NCBI RefSeq assembly: GCF_017656155.1
Contig: NZ_JACDOH010000005.1
Coordinates: forward strand, 1-64,000
DNA from: Thermosyntropha sp.
GTDB lineage: Bacteria; Bacillota; Syntrophomonadia; Syntrophomonadales; Syntrophomonadaceae
Direction: 5' to 3'
DNA length: 64,000 nt
Shown here: positions 42,580 to 50,901 of the stretch, in pieces
Layout of the letters: each line of letters opens with the position of its first letter
How positions within the stretch are numbered: position 1 is the first letter of the stretch
The notes under the pieces: generated by a model
What the model was told of the DNA's origin: nothing
Databases searched by the model: none
Seen by the model: only the letters and a program-made list of their open reading frames with translations
Made by a program: the position numbers and the translations under genes

Positions 42580-42603
42580 GCCGGGATTACATGTCCCGGC
42601 TTA
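42577..42603. terminator. Hairpin between convergent PHP and SDR genes
   Basis: TAAGCCGGGA (42577-42586) pairs exactly with TCCCGGCTTA (42594-42603). T-runs are weak, so it is a probable bidirectional terminator. Confidence 0.65.
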
Positions 42604-42626
42604 AATCTTCCTTTACCAAAGCTTTG

Positions 42627-43385
42627 CTAGCAATAACAGGAAAGACCTCCATCAATCATAAAAATATTTCCGGTAATCCACTTTGACTCATCAGAAGCAA
42701 AAAATACTATACTAGGGCTCATATCTTCCGGATAACCTATCCGTTTCATGGGAAAAAGTTTATTAAGTTTATCCATCTTGCCTGTAGCCTCGAGATGGTC
42801 AAGCATAGGCTGAAGCATTGGAGTAGCAATATGGGAAGGACACAGGCAATTCACCCTTATCTTAGGTCCCAATTCGGCTGCCAAAGCCCGGGTAAGCTGA
42901 ACGACCCCGCCTTTCATAGCACAATAAGCCGACTGGTTTTTAGTACCTAAAACCCCCAATATGGAAGAAATATTAATAATGCTTCCTCCTCCGCTTTCCA
43001 GCATAAGAGGAACCATAATCTGGGTAACCATAAATACACTCTTAAGATCAACCTGATAAGTATAATCGAGTTCTTCGGGAGTAATCTCTAAAAAAGGCTT
43101 AATCATAGCCGATCCAGCATTATTAACCAAAATATCCAGCCTGCCCCATTCATTTTTCACCATATCCCGCATCTTTTCAATATCCGCTATTTTAGTTACA
43201 TCAGCTGAACAGGCAATAGCCTCTTCTCCATGCGATCTTATAATTTCCACCGTTTCATTAAGCGGTTCCAGCCTTCTTCCTGCCACCAGGACCTTAGCCC
43301 CTTCTTTAGCCATATCAATTGCTGCCTGCCTTCCTATACCGGTTCCTCCACCCGTAATGATAGCCACTTTACCTTCTAATCGCAT
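42627..43385 (-). CDS. Short-chain dehydrogenase/reductase (FabG-like)
   Basis: A 252-residue classical SDR. The cofactor motif is TGGGTGIGRQAAIDMA, followed by NNAGSAMIK. The catalytic set is Ser in NISSILGVLG and Tyr-Lys in YCAMKGG. Arg residues after the first strand (VAGRRLEP) suggest NADP(H). Substrate is not determinable. Candidates are 3-oxoacyl thioesters or secondary alcohols. The ATG at 43385 has AGGAGGG seven bases upstream. Confidence 0.9.
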   Translation of the reverse strand: MRLEGKVAIITGGGTGIGRQAAIDMAKEGAKVLVAGRRLEPLNETVEIIRSHGEEAIACSADVTKIADIEKMRDMVKNEWGRLDILVNNAGSAMIKPFLEITPEELDYTYQVDLKSVFMVTQIMVPLMLESGGGSIINISSILGVLGTKNQSAYCAMKGGVVQLTRALAAELGPKIRVNCLCPSHIATPMLQPMLDHLEATGKMDKLNKLFPMKRIGYPEDMSPSIVFFASDESKWITGNIFMIDGGLSCYC

Positions 43386-43475
43386 CACATTCCCTCCTAA
43401 GTCTGGTTTATAGAGTATTCAAAGTCATTATTCGTCACAGCCAAAAATTATCCTTTTAAAATTTCAATAAATAAG

Positions 43476-43514
43476 CTTTTAAAGGCGGCTTGTATAAACA
43501 GCCGCCTTTAAAAG
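43476..43514 (-). terminator. Strong terminator after the RACo-like gene
   Basis: CTTTTAAAGGCGGCT (43476-43490) pairs perfectly with its complement at 43500-43514, giving a 15-bp stem around nine bases. It overlaps the last codons of the upstream minus-strand gene. The T-rich 3' arm supports termination. Confidence 0.85.
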
Positions 43515-45331
43515 TTAAGGTTCTTTATAAATCTATCTTTAAAATCAGGTTCCAAAGCGAGCTCAACATAATTAATCTCTTCTTTAATTTTCCGGGCTTT
43601 ATTTCGCATTTCAGAAGAAAGTAAAGCTCTTATTGCTCCTTTCGCTGCTGCATTGCCTATATTCTTCACTTTTTTTAAATCAACTGCAGGCAAAAGACCA
43701 ATCCTTATACAATTTTGCGGATTAAGAAAACTCCCAAAAGTTCCAGCTAAAAAAATATATTCCAATTCATCAATTTCAGCTCCGGATTTATCTATAAGAA
43801 CATCTATCGCCGTCCTTACGGCAGATTTTGCTAGCTGAACCTGTCTTATATCTTCCTGGTTAAAAACAACAGGAACGTTTTTCACCTTGTTTATATCATC
43901 ACATATTACAATCTCCTTGCCCCTTTTATCGTTTTTAAAGATTTTTAACCTTTCTTCAGCTTTCGTTGTTATTATCCCTTTTTCATCAATATATCCGGCA
44001 TCCAAAAGACAGGCAGCAAGGTCAATAACTGCTGAACCACATATATTTTTTATTAATCCCTGCCCCATAAAACTAAAGCAAAGATTTTCTTCCCCATCTA
44101 AGTAGAATTTATCTATGCTTCCAGGACCTGCTCTCCCGCCACAGGTTATATTCCCTCCTTCAAAGGCTGGACCTGCAGCAGCAGAAGCTGCCCACATCTC
44201 ACCCTTCCACCCTAAAACTATTTCTCCATTAGTTCCAATATCTATGAGAAGAAAGCTTTCAGGAACTTCAGGTTCCAAACTTAAAAGACACCCTATGGTA
44301 TCTGCTCCTATAAAACCTCCAATTTGCGGGAGGATAATTAACTCTGCTTCCGGATTGGCATTAATGCCCAGGTTATATGCATTCCAGTTCATCTCCTGAC
44401 TAAAAAGCCCCATATAAGGAGCTTTAGAAAAACCTTTTATGCTAAGATTAATTAAAAAATGCAACATAACCGGATTTCCTACCGCCGTAAAACGATAAAT
44501 CTGGTCAGGAGATATATGCCATCTTTCCATAAATTCCTCAATCATGCTGTTAATATTATTAATGAGTATCTGATGCAGCTTTTCTAAACCTTCTGATTTT
44601 TCAAGACAGTAGCTTACCCTGGAAATAATATCTGCACCGTAGATTCTCTGCATATTAGTTTTAGAGGAAACCCCAATAACCTTACCTTCAAGTAAATCCA
44701 CCAAAGCAGCAAAAAGGCTGGTAGTTCCTAAATCCATGGCAATACCATAAACTTTATCTATCTGTTTTTTTATTTGCTTAATTTCCCTGGTTTCAAATGC
44801 TAAAGCCTCAAGCTCTATCAAAGGCCTTCCTGCACGATCCAACAAAGAAAGCTCATTTATATTTTCTGTTGACAACTTTAGAGAATAATCTTTTAAAGCG
44901 CTGTTTAAACGATCATAAATAGGAACAGGTTTTTCACTATCCAAACCAGGAATAAAAAAACTTAATATCTCTACTTTATCATCACTTTTTATATCTTCTA
45001 TTTTGTCATAACTCAGATTTTCTTTGGTTACAAAAGAAATACTTTCATTTAAATATACTGTAGTTTCACCATATATGCGGCAGTAACATGCCAACCTTAT
45101 TCCCTGTTCAATTTCATCTTGAGAAAGCTTCTCCTGTTCAGCAACGCTGATTTCACTTACCTTGCCTTCTACTTTAACCCGGCATTTTCCACAAATTCCC
45201 CGTCCTCCGCAAAAATCATCTATTGACCAATTGTTAGTCGCCAGAACCGTCCACAAATCCTGTCCTGCGGGAACCCAGTACTCATATTCTCTTCCTCTAT
45301 TGATAACCCGGACCTTAACCTGTTCTGTCAT
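43508..45331 (-). CDS. Ferredoxin-ASKHA protein (RACo-like corrinoid activator family)
   Basis: A 607-residue protein. Residues 1-95 are a plant-type [2Fe-2S] ferredoxin domain (DDFCGGRGICGKCRVKV, then LACYC). After a linker, an ASKHA-fold domain shows GIAMDLGTTSLFAALVDL, LIDIGTNGEIVLGW, GGRAGPGSIDKF and IFLAGTFGSFLNPQNCIRIGLLP. This is the layout of RACo/RamA-type reductive activators of corrinoid proteins, which re-reduce cobalt using ATP. No corrinoid protein or methyltransferase gene is nearby, so the target is unknown. The ATG at 45331 has AAGGAGG four bases upstream. A frame to 45400 overlaps fdhD. Confidence 0.88.
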   Translation of the reverse strand: MTEQVKVRVINRGREYEYWVPAGQDLWTVLATNNWSIDDFCGGRGICGKCRVKVEGKVSEISVAEQEKLSQDEIEQGIRLACYCRIYGETTVYLNESISFVTKENLSYDKIEDIKSDDKVEILSFFIPGLDSEKPVPIYDRLNSALKDYSLKLSTENINELSLLDRAGRPLIELEALAFETREIKQIKKQIDKVYGIAMDLGTTSLFAALVDLLEGKVIGVSSKTNMQRIYGADIISRVSYCLEKSEGLEKLHQILINNINSMIEEFMERWHISPDQIYRFTAVGNPVMLHFLINLSIKGFSKAPYMGLFSQEMNWNAYNLGINANPEAELIILPQIGGFIGADTIGCLLSLEPEVPESFLLIDIGTNGEIVLGWKGEMWAASAAAGPAFEGGNITCGGRAGPGSIDKFYLDGEENLCFSFMGQGLIKNICGSAVIDLAACLLDAGYIDEKGIITTKAEERLKIFKNDKRGKEIVICDDINKVKNVPVVFNQEDIRQVQLAKSAVRTAIDVLIDKSGAEIDELEYIFLAGTFGSFLNPQNCIRIGLLPAVDLKKVKNIGNAAAKGAIRALLSSEMRNKARKIKEEINYVELALEPDFKDRFIKNLNF

Positions 45332-45344
45332 AAATCCTCCTTTT

Positions 45345-46058
45345 CTATCTATAAGTAATAATTCGTTCCGGACAAGTATAAATATTAAACCTTTCCCCAC
45401 GGGTAAACCCTACTAAAGTCACGTTATTCGTCTGAGCCAACTCTATTGCCATACTGCTTACTGCCGATCTGGAAACCAAAATCCTTATCCCCATCTTAAA
45501 AGCTTTATAACAGATTTCATGTGTAATCCTTCCACTGCTTAAAAGAATTTTATCAGACAAAAAAACATTATTTTTTAAACAATATCCATATAACTTGTCT
45601 ACCGCATTATGACGCCCTATATCTTCCCTGGTAACTAAAATCCTTTCCCCGTCTGCGAGGCTCATAATATGAACAGCTCCCGTCAAACGATGAATTTCAG
45701 ATATTGCAAGATGTTCTCCCATCAAATCCAGTAAATCGTCAGCATAAACCTTAAAATTCGCTATTTCCTCCCTTATACTTTCTCTACATTCAGAATTTAA
45801 ATTTATGTTTATTTTATCGCTTTCTATTTCAATATCTTTAATATCTTCAAAACTCGTTATTTTCCCATTCAAGGCAAGATTGCCAATCACAAGTTCTTCC
45901 AAATATTCCGGACTGCAATAAAAAACATTGTAAAAAACATCATTTACAAAAGTTTTATAAGCATTTTCCACAATTATTAAATCATTTTCTTTTCTTGCCC
46001 CCTTTCCTCTTATATATCTTAAAATAGTTTTACCAATTATCTTTTCTTCCTTAAACAT
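45345..46058 (-). CDS. FdhD-family protein lacking the usual CxxC
   Basis: About 237 residues with clear FdhD signatures: EIHRLTGAVHIMSLADGE, VTREDIGRHNAVDKLYGY, LLSSGRITHEICYKAFKMGIRILVSRSAVSSMAIELA and LVGFTRGERFNIYTCP. FdhD transfers sulfur to the molybdenum cofactor of formate dehydrogenase through a CxxC loop (CGxCG) ahead of the TGGVH motif. That loop is absent here; the only nearby Cys is in NSECRES. The gene may have a different role or a distinct sulfur-transfer chemistry. It starts at ATG 46058 with GGAG eight bases before. The next gene is the RACo-like one. No formate dehydrogenase is in the window. Confidence 0.82.
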   Translation of the reverse strand: MFKEEKIIGKTILRYIRGKGARKENDLIIVENAYKTFVNDVFYNVFYCSPEYLEELVIGNLALNGKITSFEDIKDIEIESDKININLNSECRESIREEIANFKVYADDLLDLMGEHLAISEIHRLTGAVHIMSLADGERILVTREDIGRHNAVDKLYGYCLKNNVFLSDKILLSSGRITHEICYKAFKMGIRILVSRSAVSSMAIELAQTNNVTLVGFTRGERFNIYTCPERIITYR

Positions 46059-46094
46059 AAATGCAACTCCTTTTAACCAGATAAAATACCATAA

Positions 46095-46118
46095 CAAAAA
46101 GGCGGCACCAAGCCGCCT
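46095..46118 (-). terminator. Terminator ahead of fdhD
   Basis: AGGCGGC (46100-46106) pairs with GCCGCCT (46112-46118), with a TTTTTG tail on the minus strand. It ends the 108-residue membrane-protein gene only 40 bases before fdhD. A TTGGTG-17-TATTTT promoter overlapping it could drive fdhD. Confidence 0.75.
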
Positions 46119-46131
46119 CAGAAAAAATCAA

Positions 46132-46458
46132 TTACTCAGCTCTTGTTTCAGTCATAACAACAAATGCAAAAATCAATGTCCAAACAAGAGCAACTAAAAG
46201 AGCTATAGTAGCACGGGAAAAATCTCCCTCTGCATATGCTTTGTTACCTATTGAGTAAAGATAATTAAATACAATCAAACCAATACCAGTCAAAATATAT
46301 ACCGCTTTCTTTACTCCTTTAGATAAAGAAAAATTCTTAGCCCACCCGCAGAACTTAACAAAGAGAACAATCGCCAGAATGATAATCAAAATCGCGACGA
46401 TAGGATTATAAAATATAGCTGCACCACTTGCATGAGCAGTTTCCGCACCAAAAAACAC
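46132..46458 (-). CDS. Three-helix membrane protein, unknown function
   Basis: A 108-residue protein, probably starting at GTG with GGGGGG ten bases upstream. Three hydrophobic spans are visible: about residues 18-36 (FYNPIVAILIIILAIVLFV), 50-70 (VYILTGIGLIVFNYLY) and 83-104 (IALLVALVWTLIFAFVVM). No catalytic motif or family is recognised. It lies alone between fdhD and the RNase P RNA gene and has its own terminator. Confidence 0.65.
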   Translation of the reverse strand: MFFGAETAHASGAAIFYNPIVAILIIILAIVLFVKFCGWAKNFSLSKGVKKAVYILTGIGLIVFNYLYSIGNKAYAEGDFSRATIALLVALVWTLIFAFVVMTETRAE

Positions 46459-46685
46459 TGATCCTGTTCCCCCCTCTCATCTATAATTAATTTTATTATT
46501 TTATACCGGCTGGGACAAGTCTGATTTCACTTATATTAATTATCCTGTTATATTATTCTGCTTTTTTTGTTTTTTTCCTGCCTAAATAAATATTTTAAAA
46601 ACTCCAACTTTTTTCAGTAATATATTTCATAATCATTTACAAATCATCATATATGTATTATAATTCTTGTTGCAAGAATTTTAAA

Positions 46686-47023
46686 GTAAGCAAATCAGAT
46701 AGTCGCGGGTAATAATTACCTGAGGAAAGTCGGAGCTCCACAGGGCAGGGTGCTGGATAACATCCAGTGGGGGCGACCCTAAGGAAAGTGCCACAGAAAC
46801 AAACCGCCTCTCAAAAAAGAGGTAAGGGTGGAAAGGTGAGGTAAGAGCTCACCAGCGTTTAGGCGACTAAACGGCTAGGCAAACCCCACCCGGAGCAAGA
46901 CCGAATAGGGGAACTATGAAGTGGCCCGCTTCGTTCCCGGGTTAGGTCGCTTGAGGTGTCAGGCAACTGGCATCCCAGATAGATGACTATCTAATACAGA
47001 ACTCCGCTTATAGATTTGCTTAC
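46686..47023 (+). ncRNA. rnpB: RNase P RNA (bacterial type A)
   Basis: The catalytic RNA of RNase P, which matures tRNA 5' ends. P1 is an 11-bp helix: GTAAGCAAATC (46686-46696) with GATTTGCTTAC (47013-47023). The universally conserved blocks are present: GAGGAAAGTC followed by GGAGCTCC near the 5' end, CCACAGAAAC, and ACAGAACTCCGCTTAT near the 3' end. The GGAG and CTCC segments covary to keep the P4/P2 helices. The overall arrangement is that of type A, as in many clostridial lineages rather than Bacillus type B. A terminator follows. Confidence 0.96.
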
Positions 47024-47036
47024 TAAAAAAATCAGC

Positions 47037-47073
47037 AAAAAATGTACGCCTTTTAGGTGTACATTTTTTCATT
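47037..47073 (+). terminator. Terminator after rnpB
   Basis: AAAAAATGTACGCC (47037-47050) pairs with GGTGTACATTTTTT (47056-47069) around a five-base loop, with T-rich sequence after. Confidence 0.85.
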
Positions 47074-47512
47074 TTTACAGCCATTTTATTTTATCTGCCG
47101 TTTTCTTCTCTTTTATACTGGTTGCTAACCCTTTCCAATTTATTTCTGATTTCGTTCTCTAATTTTTCCTTATTTTTCGTTCTTTTTCTGCATACCGCTT
47201 TTTCTCTTCTCTAAGTCATCCAAAAATATATGTACTTCTTAATATTATATAGTTAAATTACAAAATTATTCATTCTAACATCTTAGTTTTTTATATTTTT
47301 TGTCACTTAATTGCATAATAATCAATAATTTTCGTTTCGTAAAATTTTCCTTTAACTTTAATATCTTATTAAGATGTAATCGTTTTACTTTTTTGTATTT
47401 TTATTATATTCGGAATTTTGTAATAAATAAGGCTTGGACATAAATATATTTTAAAAACAATACCCATCTTACCTTAAATTTTTTATTTCTAAAAAAGAGG
47501 AGGATTATTTTT
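47074..47512. other. AT-rich intergenic region upstream of the acyl-CoA dehydrogenase
   Basis: About 440 bases with no credible gene. The sequence is T-rich and low complexity. A few -10-like hexamers occur near 47370-47410, but no operator or RNA structure stands out. Confidence 0.5.
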
Positions 47513-48652
47513 ATGGATTTCAGATTAACTGAGGAACAGAAAATGATGAGAAGAATGGCTCGGGAATTTGCGGATAACGAAATTGCACCTTATGCCCAGC
47601 AATGGGATAGAGATGATTATTTTCCGGTAGAAACAGTTAAAAAAATGCATGAGTTGGGACTTATGACTATCGGAGTCCCCGCAGAATACGACGGACCAGG
47701 CCTTGATCATGTAGCCCAAAACATAGTAACCGAAGAAATTGCCCGTGGGGATGCCGGCATAGCAACCACTATGGCTGCTAGCACCCTTCTGGCAGCTGAC
47801 CCGGTGCTTATCGCCGGAACCCACGAACAAAAAAAATGGTTTTATGGTATGCAAAATGAAGGTGCTATTGCGGCCTTCTGCCTTACAGAACCCGGAGCAG
47901 GTTCAGATGCAGGCGGATTATCAACCAAATGTATAAAAGACGGCAATTATTATATATTAAACGGAACCAAACAATTCATAAGCAATGGCGGAGTAGCCCA
48001 GATATATACTGTATTTGCTACTCTTGATAAAAAACTTGGCCACAAAGGCATATGTGCCTTTATCGTCGATCGCAACACCCCGGGGGTTTCTGCAGGACCT
48101 AAAGAAGATAAACTAGGTATCAGAAGCTCCAATACTACACAGGTAATCTTTGAAGATGTACGTGTTCCTGCCCAAAACCTCTTAGGCAAAGAAGGAGAAG
48201 GGTTTAAAATTGCCATGAAAACCCTGGACCTTTCCCGGGCCTCAGTTGCCGCTATGGCAGTTGGAGTTGCCCAGGCAGCGATGGAAGCCTCCATAAAATA
48301 TGCTAAAGAAAGAATCCAGTTTGGCAAACCGATAGCTTCTTTCCAGGCAGTACAGTTCATGCTGGCAGATATGGCACAGTATATTCATGCGGCACGACTT
48401 TTATACCTTGAAGCATCCTCCAGACAAGACATGGGGCTTCCTTTCACCCAGATAGCATCACTGGCTAAATGCTTTGCCGGAGATACAGCCATGAAGGTGG
48501 CTACTGATGCCGTACAAATATTTGGAGGCTATGGATATACTAAGGAATATCCCGTAGAAAAATACTTCCGGGATGCTAAAATAATGCAGATATTTGAAGG
48601 AACTGCCCAGGTGCAGAGACTGGTAATAGCCAATGACCTTTTACGTGGATAA
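47513..48652 (+). CDS. Acyl-CoA dehydrogenase (short-chain/butyryl type)
   Basis: A 379-residue flavoenzyme oxidising acyl-CoA to enoyl-CoA, or the reverse with a bifurcating ETF. Landmarks are AFCLTEPGAGSDAGGL (FAD/substrate), FISNGG, RIQFGKPIASFQAVQFMLADM and the C-terminal ATDAVQIFGGYGYTKEYPVEKYFRDAKIMQIFEGTAQVQRLVIA. The Glu in IFEGTAQ is the catalytic base at the position usual for short- and medium-chain enzymes. GAGGAGG precedes the ATG. No etfAB or other beta-oxidation genes are adjacent, so the physiological direction is open. Confidence 0.93.
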   Translation: MDFRLTEEQKMMRRMAREFADNEIAPYAQQWDRDDYFPVETVKKMHELGLMTIGVPAEYDGPGLDHVAQNIVTEEIARGDAGIATTMAASTLLAADPVLIAGTHEQKKWFYGMQNEGAIAAFCLTEPGAGSDAGGLSTKCIKDGNYYILNGTKQFISNGGVAQIYTVFATLDKKLGHKGICAFIVDRNTPGVSAGPKEDKLGIRSSNTTQVIFEDVRVPAQNLLGKEGEGFKIAMKTLDLSRASVAAMAVGVAQAAMEASIKYAKERIQFGKPIASFQAVQFMLADMAQYIHAARLLYLEASSRQDMGLPFTQIASLAKCFAGDTAMKVATDAVQIFGGYGYTKEYPVEKYFRDAKIMQIFEGTAQVQRLVIANDLLRG

Positions 48653-48660
48653 AATAATAA

Positions 48661-48700
48661 GGTTGGCCAAAAAGGGTTTTTAATCCCTTTTTGGCCAATC
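48661..48700. terminator. Bidirectional terminator between acyl-CoA dehydrogenase and gerC
   Basis: TTGGCCAAAAAGGG (48663-48676) pairs perfectly with CCCTTTTTGGCCAA (48685-48698); two more pairs extend it to 16. It abuts the stop codon of the minus-strand gerC-type gene. Confidence 0.9.
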
Positions 48701-49811
48701 AGCTTCCTGAACCCCAACAATCAATGTTTACCTTAGCATCTACTTTTATATCAGCATTCCTGATAAAATCCTCATCTTCTATAACATCTTCAAGTTCACG
48801 ACGCCACTTGGCCAGGGCAAACCTGCTTATGTCTATACAGTCTACACCCCATTCCTCCTTCATTTTGAGAATTAATTTCTGACAGTCACGCTTTATCTGT
48901 TCTTCTACCGCTTTTTCCACCTCTCTAATATAGTTGGCATCTTTGATTAGAAAACGTTCAGAAGTATAATGTTCTACCAATCTGCCGTTAATTTTCAATT
49001 TAATATGAAAAATGAACTTATCCCCTTTTCTTTCCACATAGACTTTCCTTTGACTTGCAATTTCAACTGTACCTTTATCTATTTGTTTCCCCTCTTTGGT
49101 TATAATAAAGGGAATATGACCGCAGCAACGTTCTATTCCTCGCAGTAAAATAAGGGGAACAGTCTCATTCATATCTGCGATGGCAATCATCTTATCTTTT
49201 TTAAAAATAGCCGTTCCATCAATCTTGTAATTTTTCCTCTTATCGGCTGAAAGCACTGGTAATACCGGATTCTTTCCAGTAGTTGTTACAGCATGAGCAA
49301 AATCATACAGAGTAGTAATAGCAAAAAACTGATTTTTCTTTTTACTGCTGAAAACCTTAGGAAGTTCAAAACCAAGATACTGATTATTCTGGTGAACTTC
49401 TTTTAAAAATTCATAACTACCCCCTTTAACAACTGCCATATAAAGCGATTTTTTTATGCGGGGATTACGCACATAGTTGTCTATAAAAGAATATAATCCT
49501 TGATATGCCAGCTTCTCTCCATAAAGTGCCAGCTGTATATGTCCTAAAAGGAGGGTGCTTGGAAACCGTGTTCCTCTTTTAGACCTCGTATCACCAACCG
49601 TTTTTCCTTCTACTGGTTCTATCAATTCTTTATTTCTCTGGGCCACATCGGGATAAAGCACAGTTACTCTTACCTCTTTCCCATTTTCCTTTGCCAGATC
49701 ATAAGCAGCTATTAAAGGTACATTAAAATCCTCAATATCCTGTGCATCCCAGCAACCGCAAACGAAAAGTAAAACAAAGAAAAGTAAACTCAGGCTAAGA
49801 TGCTTTTTCAT
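48699..49811 (-). CDS. GerC-type germinant receptor lipoprotein
   Basis: A 370-residue spore germination protein of the GerAC/GerKC type. The lipoprotein signal ends LLFVCGCWD, placing the lipid-anchored Cys at about residue 20 and the mature protein outside the spore inner membrane. Typical segments are CWDAQDIEDF at the start and a C-terminal domain with VEEQIKRDCQKLILKMKEEWGVDCIDISRFA. The ATG at 49811 overlaps the end of the gerB-type gene. With the two upstream genes it completes a three-subunit receptor. Confidence 0.93.
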   Translation of the reverse strand: MKKHLSLSLLFFVLLFVCGCWDAQDIEDFNVPLIAAYDLAKENGKEVRVTVLYPDVAQRNKELIEPVEGKTVGDTRSKRGTRFPSTLLLGHIQLALYGEKLAYQGLYSFIDNYVRNPRIKKSLYMAVVKGGSYEFLKEVHQNNQYLGFELPKVFSSKKKNQFFAITTLYDFAHAVTTTGKNPVLPVLSADKRKNYKIDGTAIFKKDKMIAIADMNETVPLILLRGIERCCGHIPFIITKEGKQIDKGTVEIASQRKVYVERKGDKFIFHIKLKINGRLVEHYTSERFLIKDANYIREVEKAVEEQIKRDCQKLILKMKEEWGVDCIDISRFALAKWRRELEDVIEDEDFIRNADIKVDAKVNIDCWGSGS

Positions 49812-50901
49812 AACCAATCCTGCCTTTTCGGAAAAATTTAACTATATGGCATAAAACCGGCAATCCCAGGGAAATGAGCAAAAACATACTCCCTGCAAAA
49901 TCAGCCAGTTTAAACACAACAACTAAATTATCAGGAATGAGAGCAATTATATATATAGCCAAAACAACAAGCAGAGTCACCCATATATAATATTTCCGGT
50001 TATCCAATTTCAAAAGCCGGCAGATTGAATAAGCACTTGCCAGATTTAAATTGAGAACTGGACGGGCACCTATTCCCAGCCAGAAAACGAGAAAAACTAT
50101 TTCTAGCCTTTCTAAAACAGCAATTTGCCTCACACTTAAAAGGTCTAAAACCGGCCAGATCAGATATTGCAAGCTTTTCGGTCCCAAGATGAGAAGGGAA
50201 ACAACAACCACCATTAAATAAAGCAAAAGCACTATTAATTGTCCTGTAAAAGCTGCCTTTAAAATTTTTTCTTTCCGGTTCACCATCACATAAGCTACAA
50301 ACAAAAATTCTATTCCCGCATAAGAATAAAAACTCTCTTTTGCCCCTTTTAATAAACCGGTAACATTCAATTCATTCAACGGTAAAAATGCAGTCCAGTC
50401 TCCCTGGGGAATTAAAATTATAATAACTAAAAGGTCAACCAATAATATCCAGAATAAAATCTCATTAAGCCTCGCTACAGTTTTGGCTCCTTTGCTTACA
50501 GCATAATAAACCGAAAAAAGAATCAAAAAAAGAATCACAAATATAGGAGTTCGAGGCAATAAAAAAGTCTTGGTTATTTCAGCAAAAATCCTGATAACGA
50601 TTGACTGAAAGAAAACAATATATGCTGAAAAAAGTACCACAATAACAAATCCTAAAAACCGACCAAATAAGAGTTGGCTTACTTTTATAAAGTCTGGCTC
50701 ACTGAAATCTTTGTAAAGACTTACTATAAAATAAATGGACAATACAGGAACTGTTACCCCCAAAATAACTGCCAGCCATGCATAGTGGCCTGCTTCGGCA
50801 CTTAAAACCCGCGGCAAACTTAATATACCGGTAGCAACTTCTGATCCTACAACAAGAAAAACCAGCTGTTTCGGAGTAATTTCAAACCTGTCCTTATCCA
50901 T
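49795..50901 (-). CDS. GerB-type germinant receptor membrane subunit
   Basis: A 368-residue APC-superfamily transporter-like protein with about ten transmembrane segments. It starts DRFEITPKQLVFLVVGSEVATGILSLPRVLSAEAGHYAWLAVILG, a characteristic GerAB/YndE N-terminus. GerB subunits are proposed to bind small-molecule germinants. It overlaps the gerA-type gene by eight bases and the gerC-type gene by 17, the usual A-B-C operon with coupled translation. Confidence 0.94.
   Translation of the reverse strand: MDKDRFEITPKQLVFLVVGSEVATGILSLPRVLSAEAGHYAWLAVILGVTVPVLSIYFIVSLYKDFSEPDFIKVSQLLFGRFLGFVIVVLFSAYIVFFQSIVIRIFAEITKTFLLPRTPIFVILFLILFSVYYAVSKGAKTVARLNEILFWILLVDLLVIIILIPQGDWTAFLPLNELNVTGLLKGAKESFYSYAGIEFLFVAYVMVNRKEKILKAAFTGQLIVLLLYLMVVVVSLLILGPKSLQYLIWPVLDLLSVRQIAVLERLEIVFLVFWLGIGARPVLNLNLASAYSICRLLKLDNRKYYIWVTLLVVLAIYIIALIPDNLVVVFKLADFAGSMFLLISLGLPVLCHIVKFFRKGRIGYEKAS

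Noticed and set aside
42577-42603. Palindrome after the PHP gene considered as an operator
   Set aside because: It sits between two convergent gene ends, where a terminator is the simpler explanation.
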